Below, one piece after another: positions 28,419-36,947 of a stretch of 64,000 nucleotides of DNA. Made by a program: the position numbers and the translations under genes. Origin of the DNA: Streptomyces sp. MUM 178J (GTDB lineage Bacteria > Actinomycetota > Actinomycetes > Streptomycetales > Streptomycetaceae); NCBI RefSeq assembly GCF_022414575.1, contig NZ_JADWYQ010000011.1:1-64000 (forward strand). The letters are read 5' to 3'. Position 1 is the first letter of the stretch, and the number at the start of each line of letters is the position of its first letter. The notes beneath the pieces were generated by a model. The model was not told the DNA's origin, did not search any database, and saw nothing but the letters and a program-made list of their open reading frames with translations.

Positions 28419-28863
28419 AGTCCCAGGACGTGATGGCGTCCGGCGTCAAACGCAGCCATGCGTGGCGGCCGTCGTGCGGCATCGCGTCCAGGCCGAAGTG
28501 CTTCCGGGCGAACAGCCTCTCGGGCGCCGTCAGCTCCGGGCACGGTGCGCCGGTGCGCGGGGCCTCGCCGACGAAGGACGCCGTCCCCGACAGTTCGACA
28601 CCGCGCAGTTCGCCGTACTCCTCGCCGGCGTCCACGACGACCGCCAGCCGGGGGTCGCGACGCAGTTCGGCCCAGCGGCGGCTGCGCGTGAGCGAGTACA
28701 GCCACAGCGATCCCGAGTCCCAGACGAACCACAGGGGGCTGACATGCGGGCGGCCGTCAGCGGAGGCCGTCGCCACACGGCAGGTGCGCTGCTCGGCCAG
28801 GAAGGCGTCCAGTTCGGCAGGGCTCATCATGATGCGGCGGCTGCGGCGCTGTGTGACGGCCAT
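28405..28863 (-). CDS. Pyridoxamine 5'-phosphate oxidase family protein, short form
   Basis: A 152-residue split-barrel protein. MMSPAELDAFLAEQRTCRVATASADGRPHVSPLWFVWDSGSLWLY and RDPRLAVVVDAGEEYGELRGVELSG are typical of F420- or FMN-dependent PNPOx-like oxidoreductases. GGGAGAG lies seven bases before the ATG at 28863. An ATG at 28881 follows a TACCGT box by six bases and could be a leaderless alternative adding six residues. The substrate is unknown. It is convergent with and overlaps the LysR gene at its 3' end. Confidence 0.88.
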   Translation of the reverse strand: MAVTQRRSRRIMMSPAELDAFLAEQRTCRVATASADGRPHVSPLWFVWDSGSLWLYSLTRSRRWAELRRDPRLAVVVDAGEEYGELRGVELSGTASFVGEAPRTGAPCPELTAPERLFARKHFGLDAMPHDGRHAWLRLTPDAITSWDFRKL

Positions 28864-29023
28864 CTGCGGGCTCTCCCTCATGCTCTGACGGTATGTCAGA
28901 AATCATGGATGCTCTTCCGCCGTCGCGCAATGCCGGTTACTGTCGCCGCCCGTGTCCCTGTCCGTGTCGTCCCTGTCCCTGTCCGTGCCTGTGACCCTGC
29001 CCGCGCCGCCTTGAGGGGGAGCC

Positions 29024-29674
29024 GTGCCGCCGCCCGCAGACCTCGCCGGGCAACTGGACCCGGCCACTGCCGCACTGCTCACCGTGGAATGCCAGCGTGG
29101 AGTGGTCGGAGTGGACAGCGCGCTGCCCGAACTCGCCGCCCAGGCACGTTCCTCGGGCGCGCTGCACCGTGTCGCACGGCTCGTCGCGGGCGCGCACGAG
29201 GCGGGCGTGCAGGTGTTGCACGCCATCGCCGAGCGCCGCCCCGACGGCCGCGGGTCCAGCAGCAACGCGCGGCTCTTCGCGGCGGCGCCCCGCCTCCCCG
29301 TGCAACAGCACTCCGGAACCACCGCCGTACGGGTCGCCCCGCCCATCGAGGTCGCCGACGAGGATCTGATCGTCCGCCGGCTGCACGGACTCTCGCCGAT
29401 CGCCGGAACGGACGTCGACGCACTGCTGCGCAATCTGGGCTGCCGCACCCTCGTCGTCGTCGGGGTCTCGGCGAACGTCGCCATCCCCAACGCCGTCTTC
29501 GACGCCGTCAACCTGGGCTACACCGCTGTCGTGCCCAGGGACGCCATCGCGGGGGTGCCCGCCGACTACACCCCCGCGATGGTCCGCAACACCCTCGCCC
29601 TGGTGGCCACCGTGACCACGACCGACGAGGTCCTCGCCTGCTGGAAGCGGCCGCACCGCGTCAGGCGAGAGTGA
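29024..29674 (+). CDS. Isochorismatase-like (cysteine hydrolase fold) protein with altered catalytic residues
   Basis: A 216-residue protein with the isochorismatase fold ([49 protein letters not shown]). The family triad is Asp, Lys, Cys. Here the N-terminal Asp position is Glu (TVEC), the Lys position appears to be Arg (IVRRLHG), and the usual nucleophile in GVxTNVCV is alanine (ANVAI). It may be non-catalytic or use different chemistry. GAGGGGGAG precedes the GTG. Just upstream lies a low-complexity CTGTCC/GTGTCC run (about 28950-29000). Its 3' end overlaps the convergent Rieske gene by 14 bases. Confidence 0.85.
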   Translation: MPPPADLAGQLDPATAALLTVECQRGVVGVDSALPELAAQARSSGALHRVARLVAGAHEAGVQVLHAIAERRPDGRGSSSNARLFAAAPRLPVQQHSGTTAVRVAPPIEVADEDLIVRRLHGLSPIAGTDVDALLRNLGCRTLVVVGVSANVAIPNAVFDAVNLGYTAVVPRDAIAGVPADYTPAMVRNTLALVATVTTTDEVLACWKRPHRVRRE

Positions 29675-30122
29675 TGGAGTCCCCCTGCACCGTGATGGAC
29701 GCGGGGGCCAGCGGCGAGGTGGCCGGGCCCCCCTTGACGCTGCCGTCCTGGGCGTCGAACTTGCTGCCGTGGCAGGGACAGTTGATCGTGCCGTCGACGA
29801 CATCCTTGACCGCGCACCCCGCGTGCGTGCACTTCGACGAGAACGCCTTGAACTGTCCCGCCGCCGGCTGGGTGATCACCACATCGCCGACGACCTTGCC
29901 GCCGCCCTCGGGGATGTCGGCGGTCTTGGCGAGTTCCGTGCCCGCGCCGTTCCCGCCGCCGGCATCACCGTCCGCGGCGCCGGCATCACCGTCCGCGGCG
30001 CCGCCCGCGCCGTCCGCCGGTGTCTGCGCCGCCTGATCGTCCGATCCACCACACGCGGTCAGCGCGACGGCGAGCCCCGCTCCGCCCACCGCCGTCACGG
30101 CCTTACGACGCGTCACTGTCAT
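29661..30122 (-). CDS. Rieske [2Fe-2S] lipoprotein
   Basis: A 153-residue exported electron-transfer protein. The signal has a twin-Arg-like start ([16 protein letters not shown]) and a lipobox ending in C24 (LTAC). A disordered Gly/Ala/Asp linker (about 26-62) includes the tandem GAADGDA repeat. The Rieske domain has C98-T-H100 and C115-P-C-H118 as cluster ligands, with C103 and C117 for the disulfide. It would sit on the outer face of the membrane as a lipoprotein. The redox partner is unknown, and the divergent or neighbouring genes are not respiratory. GGGGAG precedes the ATG at 30122. Confidence 0.93.
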   Translation of the reverse strand: MTVTRRKAVTAVGGAGLAVALTACGGSDDQAAQTPADGAGGAADGDAGAADGDAGGGNGAGTELAKTADIPEGGGKVVGDVVITQPAAGQFKAFSSKCTHAGCAVKDVVDGTINCPCHGSKFDAQDGSVKGGPATSPLAPASITVQGDSITLA

Positions 30123-30228
30123 GCTGCACTCCCCTTTTCCGCGGCGACCCCACGGCGATCCCATGGCGATCCCATGGTGTTCTTTCGGCCAGTCTCACCA
30201 AGGGTTACGAGCGCCGGGGGCGCGGTGT

Positions 30229-32373
30229 TCACTTCCTCAAGGATTTCTTGAGGAAGTCGACCTCCAGTGCGGGCAGACTGCTCGCGATGTCCTGGTCCGC
30301 CACCATATGCGTCACCCCCGACAGCGGCAGCACGCTGTGCGGCCGGCCCGCGGCGACCAGCGCGGACGACAGCCGCAGCGCATGGGCGAGGAGGACGTTG
30401 TCGTCGGCGACGCCGTGCACCAGCAGCAGCGGGCGGGTCAGACGGTCGGCGAACGGCACGAGCGACGAGCGCCGGTAGCTCTCGGGCGTGACCTCCGGAT
30501 GGCCGAGAAAGCGCTCCTCCCAGTGTGTGTCGTACAGCCGGCGGTCGGCGGGCGCACCCCCGGCGATCGCGGCGTGGAACACCTCGGGGTGGTGCAGCAC
30601 GGCCCCGGCGGCGAGATAGCCGCCGTAGGACCAGCCGCGGATCGCCACCGCGCCCGGATCGAGGTCGGGATGGCGGTCGGCGGCCGCGTGCAGCGCGTCG
30701 ACCTGGTCCTGAAGGACGGGGCCCAGCCGGTCACCGCGGATCGCCCTGGCCCAGGCATGGCCCCGGCCGGGGGTGCCGCGGCCGTCGGTCACCAGCACCG
30801 CGAAGCCCTGCTCCGCGAACCACTGCGCCACGCACGCGTGCCATGCCCGGGATCGCTGCACCAACTGGATGCCCGGGCCGGAGTACGGGTTCAGCAGCAC
30901 CGGTAGCCGGCCCTCGCCCGGGCGGTGCCACGACGGCAGGAACAGATGGCTGCGCAGCGCGCGTTCACCGAGGCTCAGCCGCACCGGTCGCGGAGTGAGG
31001 ACCGGTCGCTCGGCGAGCACTTCGATCGAGCCGGCGGGCACACCGCCGCGCAGCACGGTCACGCTCACGCCGTCGTCCGTGTCACTGCTCAGCACGACGG
31101 TGTCCCCGCCGGCTGCCGCGGTGTGGACGCCGGGTGAGCCGCTGACCCGGAAGAAGGGGGAGGCGGCGTCGGACTCCGGGTCGCAGCACCACACATGTGT
31201 TTCGGTCGGGTCCTCGCTCGCGCTGAAGTAGACGCGTTCCCCGACGGCGCCCAGCACGGCGCGGACCTGGAGGCCGGGCGGCGTCCGCACTCCGCCGATG
31301 CGCAGCCCCTGGACGTCGTCCTCGACGAACGGTGCGACCGGTGCGCCCGAGGCCGTGCGTATCAGGGACGCGGACGGCAACTCCACCCAGGCGGCGTCCC
31401 GCTGGAGGTGCAGCGGCCGAGTGACGCCCGATGCCGGGTCGACCTCAAGCAGGCTCGCCGAGCGCTGGTCGCGTGACTGCACCTGCACCACCGGGCCGAG
31501 CGTGTCCCAGTCCGCCCAGGTCACATACTCGAACGTCCGGTCAGTCCAGTCGCCCGGCGGGTGGAGCTCGGCGTCCGCAGCGCCGGGAAGGCGGACGTCG
31601 ACCCGCCGCCCGTCCAGCCGGACGACATGCACCGTCACCACCGCGTTGGGCGTGCCCGCGGCGGGATACCGCACCGGCTTCGGCGGTGTGGCCGGATTCG
31701 CCGGGTCGGACAGATACAGCGTCCGCACCGGGGAGTTGTCCACACGGGTCACCAGCAGGGCGTCCGAGGCGGGCGACCACCAGTGGCCGCGCTGCCGGCC
31801 GATCGACTCCGCCGACACATGGTCGCTCAGCCCGTAGACCACGTCTCCCGGACGTGCTCCCGGCTCCGCTGCGGCGAGGGTGCGGTCGTCCGTGCCGTCC
31901 CGGCGTACGACGTGCAGGGCGCCGCCCGTCACATAGGCGATCCACAGCCCGTCCGGCGAGAGGCGCGGATCGACCGCCGGCCCGGCCGTGCCGACCCGGC
32001 GCGGCGTGCCGCCGTCCGTGTCCACCGTCCACACCTCGCCGGCGAGGGCGAACACCGCCCGGCGCACCTCACGGTCCGTCGCGTACGCCACGATCCCCGA
32101 GGACGCCTCCCTGGCGCGTTCCCGGCGCACCCGTTCCTCCTCGGGGACTTCGGCGTCCCCGGCGCCGGGGGCGCCGTCCAGGGTGCGCGGATCGGCCAGC
32201 GGCCGCTCGCCGTCGGCGCCGTACAGCCAGAGCCCGCCGACCGGGTCGTCGCCGCCTCCGGTCCGGGTGAACAGCACCCGATCGCCGTCCGGCGAGACCG
32301 TGAAGCGCTGCGGGACGCCGAGCGAGAAGCGACGTGTACGGGCCAACTGGCGGGGAAATCCGGGTACTTTCAT
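30229..32373 (-). CDS. S9 family serine peptidase (prolyl oligopeptidase/DPP IV-like)
   Basis: A 714-residue cytoplasmic peptidase. An N-terminal beta-propeller (about 20-460, with SPDGDRVLFTR and SPDGLWIAYVTGG blades) is followed by an alpha/beta hydrolase domain. The catalytic serine is S582 in GWSYGG, the aspartate lies in VADDN (657/658), and the histidine is H689 in GVTHM. It cleaves short proline-containing or dipeptidyl substrates by family analogy. There is no signal peptide. The start at 32373 has no ribosome site. CATGGT (plus 32380-32385) with TTGATC 17 bases further gives a leaderless promoter. Confidence 0.93.
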   Translation of the reverse strand: MKVPGFPRQLARTRRFSLGVPQRFTVSPDGDRVLFTRTGGGDDPVGGLWLYGADGERPLADPRTLDGAPGAGDAEVPEEERVRRERAREASSGIVAYATDREVRRAVFALAGEVWTVDTDGGTPRRVGTAGPAVDPRLSPDGLWIAYVTGGALHVVRRDGTDDRTLAAAEPGARPGDVVYGLSDHVSAESIGRQRGHWWSPASDALLVTRVDNSPVRTLYLSDPANPATPPKPVRYPAAGTPNAVVTVHVVRLDGRRVDVRLPGAADAELHPPGDWTDRTFEYVTWADWDTLGPVVQVQSRDQRSASLLEVDPASGVTRPLHLQRDAAWVELPSASLIRTASGAPVAPFVEDDVQGLRIGGVRTPPGLQVRAVLGAVGERVYFSASEDPTETHVWCCDPESDAASPFFRVSGSPGVHTAAAGGDTVVLSSDTDDGVSVTVLRGGVPAGSIEVLAERPVLTPRPVRLSLGERALRSHLFLPSWHRPGEGRLPVLLNPYSGPGIQLVQRSRAWHACVAQWFAEQGFAVLVTDGRGTPGRGHAWARAIRGDRLGPVLQDQVDALHAAADRHPDLDPGAVAIRGWSYGGYLAAGAVLHHPEVFHAAIAGGAPADRRLYDTHWEERFLGHPEVTPESYRRSSLVPFADRLTRPLLLVHGVADDNVLLAHALRLSSALVAAGRPHSVLPLSGVTHMVADQDIASSLPALEVDFLKKSLRK

Positions 32374-32379
32374 GTGCGG

Positions 32380-32408
32380 ACCATGACAGCGGGAAGTCGA
32401 ACGATCAA
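32380..32408 (-). promoter_or_regulatory. Promoter of the S9 peptidase gene
   Basis: On the minus strand, TTGATC (plus 32403-32408), 17 bases and CATGGT (plus 32380-32385) precede the ATG by six bases, predicting a leaderless transcript. Confidence 0.55.
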
Positions 32409-32500
32409 GGTGCTCGCGCCCGGTCCGCATGGGGCTCCGCGCCGCGGTCGTGCAGAGCGTCCCCGGTCTCCCGTCTGGCGATCGGAGATGCCACGTATGC

Positions 32501-32528
32501 AATAATGACTGACCAGTCAGTCATTATT
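32501..32528 (+). promoter_or_regulatory. TetR operator palindrome
   Basis: Two perfect 13-bp arms (AATAATGACTGAC and its complement) flank a two-base centre, directly upstream of the tetR ribosome site GAGGGG. The left arm overlaps an AATAAT -10-like sequence, so the regulator probably represses itself. Confidence 0.7.
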
Positions 32529-32541
32529 GAGGGGTTGGTCG

Positions 32542-33141
32542 ATGCCCAGGCAGGTGGATCGTGGGGCGCGGCGCGAGGAGATCCTCGCCGCCGCGGTGCG
32601 GGTCTTCGCCCGCTGCGGATACGCCGGCAGCCGGATCGAGGACATCGCCCGGGAAGCGGGCATCGCCAAGGGCAGCGTCTATCTGTACTTCGGCAGCCGC
32701 GAGGAGCTGCTGCGGGCCGCGTTCGAGGGGCTGGCGGCCCGCTCGGAGGCCCTGCTCGCCGAGGTCGGCCGCCGGCCCGGCGGCGCCGCGGAGCGGCTGG
32801 AGCTCCTGGTGCGCTCGGTCATGGAACTGCTGGCCCGGGAGCGGGATCTCGCCCGGGTGCTGCTGGACGTCTGGTCGGCGGGGGTGCGGGCGCCGGAGTG
32901 GATCGACATGGCGGCCTTCTACCGGGACTACCGGGCCGCCGTCACCGCTGTGCTGACGGCAGGGGACGAGCGCGGCGCCGAACCGGCCGTGACCCCGGAG
33001 GCGCACGCCGCGGTGCTGGTCGGAGCGATCGAGGGATGCGTGCTGCAGGCGCTGTTCGACCCGACCGTCGACCTCGCCGCTCTCGTCGAACCACTCGTCA
33101 CGCTGCTCGTCCCGTCGGAAGAAGGGGGACACACGTCATGA
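32542..33141 (+). CDS. TetR family transcriptional regulator
   Basis: A 199-residue repressor. The N-terminal helix-turn-helix is clear (about 5-52: RREEILAAAVRVFARCGYAG, IAREAGIAKGSVYLYFGSREELL), followed by an all-helical ligand domain ending in AHAAVLVGAIEGCVLQALFDP. GAGGGG lies seven bases before the ATG. A 28-bp palindrome overlaps its promoter. Its stop overlaps the next gene's start (ATGA at 33138-33141), so it is co-translated with the deazaflavin oxidoreductase it probably controls. Confidence 0.92.
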   Translation: MPRQVDRGARREEILAAAVRVFARCGYAGSRIEDIAREAGIAKGSVYLYFGSREELLRAAFEGLAARSEALLAEVGRRPGGAAERLELLVRSVMELLARERDLARVLLDVWSAGVRAPEWIDMAAFYRDYRAAVTAVLTAGDERGAEPAVTPEAHAAVLVGAIEGCVLQALFDPTVDLAALVEPLVTLLVPSEEGGHTS

Positions 33142-33629
33142 TCAATCCGCTCAAGGGGGGACCGCCCTCGAAAGGTCTCCGGCGCGCGGTGCTGCGTGCA
33201 CCGATCACGCTCTACCGCATCGGGCTCGGCGGGCTGCTGGGCCACCGCATGGTGCTCCTCACGCACACCGGCCGGAAGTCCGGTCTGCCCCGCCAGGTCG
33301 TCCTGGAGGTCGTCGCCCGGCTCCCCGAGCCGGGCGCGTACCTGATCGCCTCCGGTTACGGGGAACGCTCGCAGTGGCTGCGCAACGTCCTCGCCGCGCC
33401 TGAGGTGCGCTACCAGGTGGGGTGGCACACATACCGGGGCACGGCCGTACCGCTGCCGCCGGCTGAGTCCGGCAGGGCCCTCGCCGACTACGCCCGCCGC
33501 CACCCGCGCCTGGCCGAACGCCTGATGCGGTCCGTCGGCCACGCCCCGCGCACCGCGGCCGACTTCGAGGCCCTGGGCGCCGACCGCCGTAAGGGCGTGC
33601 CGCTGATCGCCCTGCGCCCGTCGGACTAG
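33138..33629 (+). CDS. Nitroreductase/deazaflavin (F420)-dependent oxidoreductase family protein
   Basis: A 163-residue split-barrel protein of the Ddn/F420 quinone reductase group. Markers are GHRMVLLTHTGRKSGLPRQVVLEVV, YLIASGYGERSQWLRNVLAAPEV and the closing ADRRKGVPLIALRP. It would reduce quinones or xenobiotics with F420H2. Translation is coupled to the upstream tetR by a four-base overlap, which suggests an inducible detoxification unit. The inducer is not identifiable. Confidence 0.9.
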   Translation: MINPLKGGPPSKGLRRAVLRAPITLYRIGLGGLLGHRMVLLTHTGRKSGLPRQVVLEVVARLPEPGAYLIASGYGERSQWLRNVLAAPEVRYQVGWHTYRGTAVPLPPAESGRALADYARRHPRLAERLMRSVGHAPRTAADFEALGADRRKGVPLIALRPSD

Positions 33630-33793
33630 CCAGCAGGACGACAACACAACAGGGCAGGAGCGGGCAGCGCCGCGCGCCGCGTGGGAGCCTGCGTCGGCGG
33701 ATTCCTCCCGGGCCGGCGGCTGGTCTCTGCGGCTCGGGGTGGCTTGATCGGTGCCTTGGATCGCTAAGCTCGGTCGCCGGATAGCCTGGGAAA

Positions 33794-34609
33794 ATGCTCA
33801 CAGAAGTGATCGCAACTCGCTACGTCACGCCATTGCGTGAGGGCGGCTCGCTCCCGGGAATCGTCGAGGCCGACGACCTCGGTACCTATGTCATGAAGTT
33901 CACCGGAGCCGGGCAGGGCCGCAAGACCCTGGTCGCCGAGGTCGTCTGCGGGCTGCTCGGGCGGCGGCTCGGGCTGCGGGTGCCGGAGCTGGTCGGCATC
34001 CAGCTGGACCCGGTCATCGGACGCGCCGAGCCGGACCAGGAGGTGCAGGAGCTGCTGAAGGCCAGCGGCGGGCTGAACCTCGGCATGGACTTCCTGCCCG
34101 GCTCGCTCGGCTTCGACCCGCTCGCCTACGAGGTGGACCCGGCCGAGGCGGGCCGGGTCGTCTGGTTCGACGCGCTGATCAACAACGTCGACCGCTCCTG
34201 GCGCAATCCGAACATGCTCGTGTGGCACGGAGATCTCTGGCTCATCGACCACGGCGCGACCATGATCTGGCACCACAACTGGCCCGGCGCGGCGGCCTCC
34301 GCGGCCAAGGGCTATGACGCATCCGACCACGCCCTCGCGCCCTTCGAGCCGGATGTGGCGGCGGCGGCCGCCGAACTCGCGCCGCAGGTCACCGAGAAGC
34401 TGCTGACCGAGGTGACCGCCGAGGTCCCCGACGCGTGGCTGGCCGGCGAGCACGGCTTCGACGGGCCGGACGCCGTGCGCCGCGCCTATGTGGAGACGCT
34501 GCTGCCCCGCGCGGCGACGATCCATGAGCGGATCGTCGTCGGCGCACCCACCGCGGACCGCCCCCCGCAGGCCCCCGGCTGGCTGACCGGCAAGGGGGCG
34601 GGCGAGTGA
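33794..34609 (+). CDS. HipA-like kinase family protein
   Basis: A 271-residue kinase-like protein. DLGTYVMKFTGAGQGRKTLVAEVV carries the ATP-binding lysine region, FDALINNVDRSWRNPNMLV is the HipA-type catalytic loop, and LIDHGATM takes the place of the metal-binding DFG. It is a small HipA relative without a HipB antitoxin next door. Instead it is paired by a four-base overlap (GTGA) with a DUF3037 gene, an arrangement seen in many actinobacteria. The substrate is unknown. TAGCCT (33782-33787) lies six bases before the ATG, suggesting a leaderless message, though GGGAAA could act as a weak ribosome site. Confidence 0.88.
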   Translation: MLTEVIATRYVTPLREGGSLPGIVEADDLGTYVMKFTGAGQGRKTLVAEVVCGLLGRRLGLRVPELVGIQLDPVIGRAEPDQEVQELLKASGGLNLGMDFLPGSLGFDPLAYEVDPAEAGRVVWFDALINNVDRSWRNPNMLVWHGDLWLIDHGATMIWHHNWPGAAASAAKGYDASDHALAPFEPDVAAAAAELAPQVTEKLLTEVTAEVPDAWLAGEHGFDGPDAVRRAYVETLLPRAATIHERIVVGAPTADRPPQAPGWLTGKGAGE

Positions 34610-34989
34610 GCGAGCGCGACGTCTTCGAGTACGCGCTGCTGCGCGTGGTGCCGCGGGTCGAGCGCGGCGAGTGTTTCAACGCGGGTGTGGTCGTGTACTG
34701 CCGCGCCCGGTCCTTCGTCGCGGCGCGGACACATCTGGACGAGGCGAAGCTCAGGGCATTGGACCCGCAGGCGGACGTCGCCGGGGTGCGGGCGGCGCTG
34801 CGGGCCGTCGAGGGCGTGTGCCGGGGCGGGAGGGACGCCGGGCAGGCGGCGGGCGACGACGCCGGGCGCCGCTTCCGCTGGCTGATCGCGCCGCGCTCCA
34901 CCGTCGTCCAGCCGGGCCCCGTCCATTCGGGGCTCACCTCGGACCCGGAAACGGAGGTCGAACGGCTTCTCGATCTGCTCGTGCGCTGA
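34606..34989 (+). CDS. DUF3037 family protein
   Basis: A 127-residue protein beginning SERDVFEYALLRVVPRVERG. CFNAGVVVYCRARSFVAART and a C-terminal RFRWLIAPRSTVVQPGPVHSGLT complete the DUF3037 pattern. The family has no known activity and co-occurs with HipA-like kinases, so it may be the kinase's partner or target. The GTG overlaps the preceding stop by four bases, showing translational coupling. Confidence 0.9.
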   Translation: MSERDVFEYALLRVVPRVERGECFNAGVVVYCRARSFVAARTHLDEAKLRALDPQADVAGVRAALRAVEGVCRGGRDAGQAAGDDAGRRFRWLIAPRSTVVQPGPVHSGLTSDPETEVERLLDLLVR

Positions 34990-35046
34990 TCGGCCGGTGC
35001 GGCGCGGCAGCCGCATGGCGGCCGGCGCAGGCCGGCACGGCGGCCG

Positions 35047-35104
35047 TTGACACCGGGTGCCAGGGCTTCTAGCGTCTCGTCTGCCGAAGGTACTAAGCGG
35101 TCGC
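35047..35104 (+). promoter_or_regulatory. Promoter and inverted repeat upstream of the FabG-like SDR
   Basis: TTGACA (35047-35052), a 17-base spacer and TAGCGT (35070-35075) form a near-consensus promoter. Just downstream, TACTAAGCGGTCGCTCACC contains an AGCG/CGCT inverted repeat where a TetR-type repressor could block transcription. Confidence 0.65.
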
Positions 35105-35207
35105 TCACCTGGGGGATTGTGGGACGGGTCCCGGGCCGGCCACCGCCGCACTGCCCCTCGGCATCCGTCAGACATCCATGGTCATTCCCAGGGCGAGGAG
35201 AGACAGC

Positions 35208-35969
35208 ATGTCCACCACCGAGCAGCGCGTCGCCGTCGTGACCGGCGCCGCACGGGGCATTGGCGCCGCCACCGCGGTACGGCTGGCGGCCGAGGGCCGC
35301 GCCGTCGCCGTGCTCGACCTCGACGAGGCGGCCTGCAAGGACACCGTCGAGAAGATCACCGCCGCCGGCGGCCGGGCGCTCGCCGTCGGCTGTGACGTCT
35401 CCGACGCCGGGCAGGTCGAGGCTGCCGTGGCGCGCGTCGCCGACGAACTCGGCGCGCCGGCCATCCTCGTCAACAACGCGGGTGTGCTCCGCGACAACCT
35501 GCTGTTCAAGATGTCCGAATCCGACTGGGACACCGTGATGAACGTGCACCTCAAGGGCGCGTTCCTGATGGCGAAGGCCTGCCAGAAGCACATGGTGGAC
35601 GCCGGCTTCGGCCGCATCGTCTCGCTCTCCTCCAGCTCCGCCCTGGGCAACCGCGGCCAGGCCAACTACTCGGCGGTCAAGGCCGGGCTGCAGGGCTTCA
35701 CCAAGACCCTCGCCAAGGAGCTGGGCAAGTTCGGCATCACCGCGAACGCCGTCGCCCCGGGCTTCATCGCCACCGAGATGACCGCCCAGACGGCCGCCCG
35801 CATCGGCATGGGCTTCGAGGAGTTCCAGGAGGCGGCCGCCGGTCAGATTCCGGTGCAGCGCGTGGGCAGGCCCGAGGACATCGCGAACGCGATCGCCTTC
35901 TTCACCGGCGATGACGCGGGCTTTGTCTCCGGCCAGGTCCTGTACGTGGCCGGCGGCCCGCTCAACTGA
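35208..35969 (+). CDS. fabG: 3-oxoacyl-ACP reductase FabG-like SDR
   Basis: A 253-residue short-chain dehydrogenase. The cofactor motif is T12-G-A-A-R-G-I-G19 (TGAARGIG), with LVNNAG, and the catalytic Ser and YSAVKAG tyrosine/lysine are intact. The C-terminal VAPGFIATEM and FVSGQVLYVAGG are typical of FabG. It likely reduces a 3-ketoacyl thioester with NADPH; whether in fatty-acid, polyketide or degradation metabolism is unclear. GAGGAG lies eight bases before the ATG. A second SDR follows after 16 bases, so they form an operon behind a strong promoter. Confidence 0.9.
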   Translation: MSTTEQRVAVVTGAARGIGAATAVRLAAEGRAVAVLDLDEAACKDTVEKITAAGGRALAVGCDVSDAGQVEAAVARVADELGAPAILVNNAGVLRDNLLFKMSESDWDTVMNVHLKGAFLMAKACQKHMVDAGFGRIVSLSSSSALGNRGQANYSAVKAGLQGFTKTLAKELGKFGITANAVAPGFIATEMTAQTAARIGMGFEEFQEAAAGQIPVQRVGRPEDIANAIAFFTGDDAGFVSGQVLYVAGGPLN

Positions 35970-35985
35970 ACCGGAGGCGACCGAA

Positions 35986-36822
35986 ATGACCGAACAGCCG
36001 GAACAGCCGGAACAGCCGGAACAGCCGGAACAGTCGGAACAGTCGGAACAGCCGGGGCGGCCGGGTCGGGCGGCGCCGGACAGCGGGAAGGTGGCGTTGG
36101 TCACCGGCGGCAGCCGCGGGATCGGCTACGGAGTCGCCGAGGCGCTGGTGGCACGCGGCGACCGGGTCTGCATCACCGGACGAGGTGAGGACGCCCTCAA
36201 GGAGGCCGTGGAGAGGCTCGGCGCGGACCGTGCGATCGCCGTCGTCGGCAAGGCGCACGACGAGGCCCACCAGGCCGTCGCGGTGCAGCGGACCATGGAG
36301 GTGTTCGGCCGCGTCGACTTCCTGATCAACAACGCCGGGACCAACCCGGTCTACAGCCCGATGGCCGACCTCGACCTCGGTGTGGCCCGCAAGGTCTACG
36401 AGACCAATGTGATCTCGGCGCTGGGCTTTGCCCAGCAGACCTACCGCGCCTGGCAGAAGGAGCACGGCGGGGCGATCGTGAACATCGCCTCGGTGGCCGG
36501 GCTGTCCCCCTCGCCCTTCATCGGCGCGTACGGGATGAGCAAGGCGGCGATGATCAATCTGACCGTGCAGCTGGCGCACGAGTTCGCGCCGGGCGTGCGG
36601 GTCAACGCGATCGCCCCCGCCGTGGTCAAGACCAAGTTCGCCCAGGCGCTGTACGAGGGCCGTGAAGCGGAGGCGGCCGCCGCCTACCCGCTGGGCAGGC
36701 TCGGCGTGCCGCAGGACATCGGGGGAGCGGCCGCCTTCCTCACTTCCGACCAGTCCGCCTGGATCACCGGGCAGACACTGGTGGTGGATGGGGGTATCTT
36801 CCTCAATGCCGGAGTGCACTGA
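35986..36822 (+). CDS. SDR family oxidoreductase with EQP-repeat N-terminus
   Basis: A 278-residue short-chain dehydrogenase, 16 bases after the FabG-like gene and preceded by GGAGGCGA. The enzyme core has VALVTGGSRGIGYG, INNAGTNPVYSP, NIASVAGLS and YGMSKAAM, so the Ser-Tyr-Lys centre is intact. The first 30 residues are an add-on: seven EQP or EQS units encoded by seven 9-bp tandem repeats. It probably works on a related thioester or alcohol. The repeat may vary between strains. Confidence 0.9.
   Translation: MTEQPEQPEQPEQPEQSEQSEQPGRPGRAAPDSGKVALVTGGSRGIGYGVAEALVARGDRVCITGRGEDALKEAVERLGADRAIAVVGKAHDEAHQAVAVQRTMEVFGRVDFLINNAGTNPVYSPMADLDLGVARKVYETNVISALGFAQQTYRAWQKEHGGAIVNIASVAGLSPSPFIGAYGMSKAAMINLTVQLAHEFAPGVRVNAIAPAVVKTKFAQALYEGREAEAAAAYPLGRLGVPQDIGGAAAFLTSDQSAWITGQTLVVDGGIFLNAGVH
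35992..36054 (+). repeat. Seven tandem 9-bp repeats encoding EQP/EQS
   Basis: The unit GAACAGCCG occurs seven times head to tail, twice as GAACAGTCG (units five and six). It keeps the reading frame and lengthens the N-terminus of the SDR. Such 9-bp arrays can change copy number by slippage without frameshift. Confidence 0.92.
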
Positions 36823-36867
36823 GGTCGCCTGCACCACTTGCACCAATTGTTGGTGATTGCGCTAAGT

Positions 36868-36914
36868 GCCCTGCCGGACCTCTCCATTGACCCGGCAGGG
36901 CGCTGCGGTATCGT
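36868..36914 (+). promoter_or_regulatory. Terminator-like hairpin and promoter of the substrate-binding lipoprotein
   Basis: GCCCTGCCGG (36868-36877) pairs with CCGGCAGGGC (36892-36901) and may end the SDR operon. TTGACC (36887-36892), 16 bases and TATCGT (36909-36914) form a promoter for the following gene, partly inside the hairpin. A further repeat CACCAA-TTG-TTGGTG lies at about 36841-36855. Confidence 0.6.
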
Positions 36915-36947
36915 CTGCCGACCCATGGCTGAACGAGGAGCGTGCAA

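Noticed and set aside
29941..30020. Tandem GCATCACCGTCCGCGGCGCC units as a possible CRISPR or regulatory array
   Set aside because: Two copies only, in frame in the Rieske lipoprotein linker (GAADGDA repeat), so an ordinary low-complexity coding repeat.
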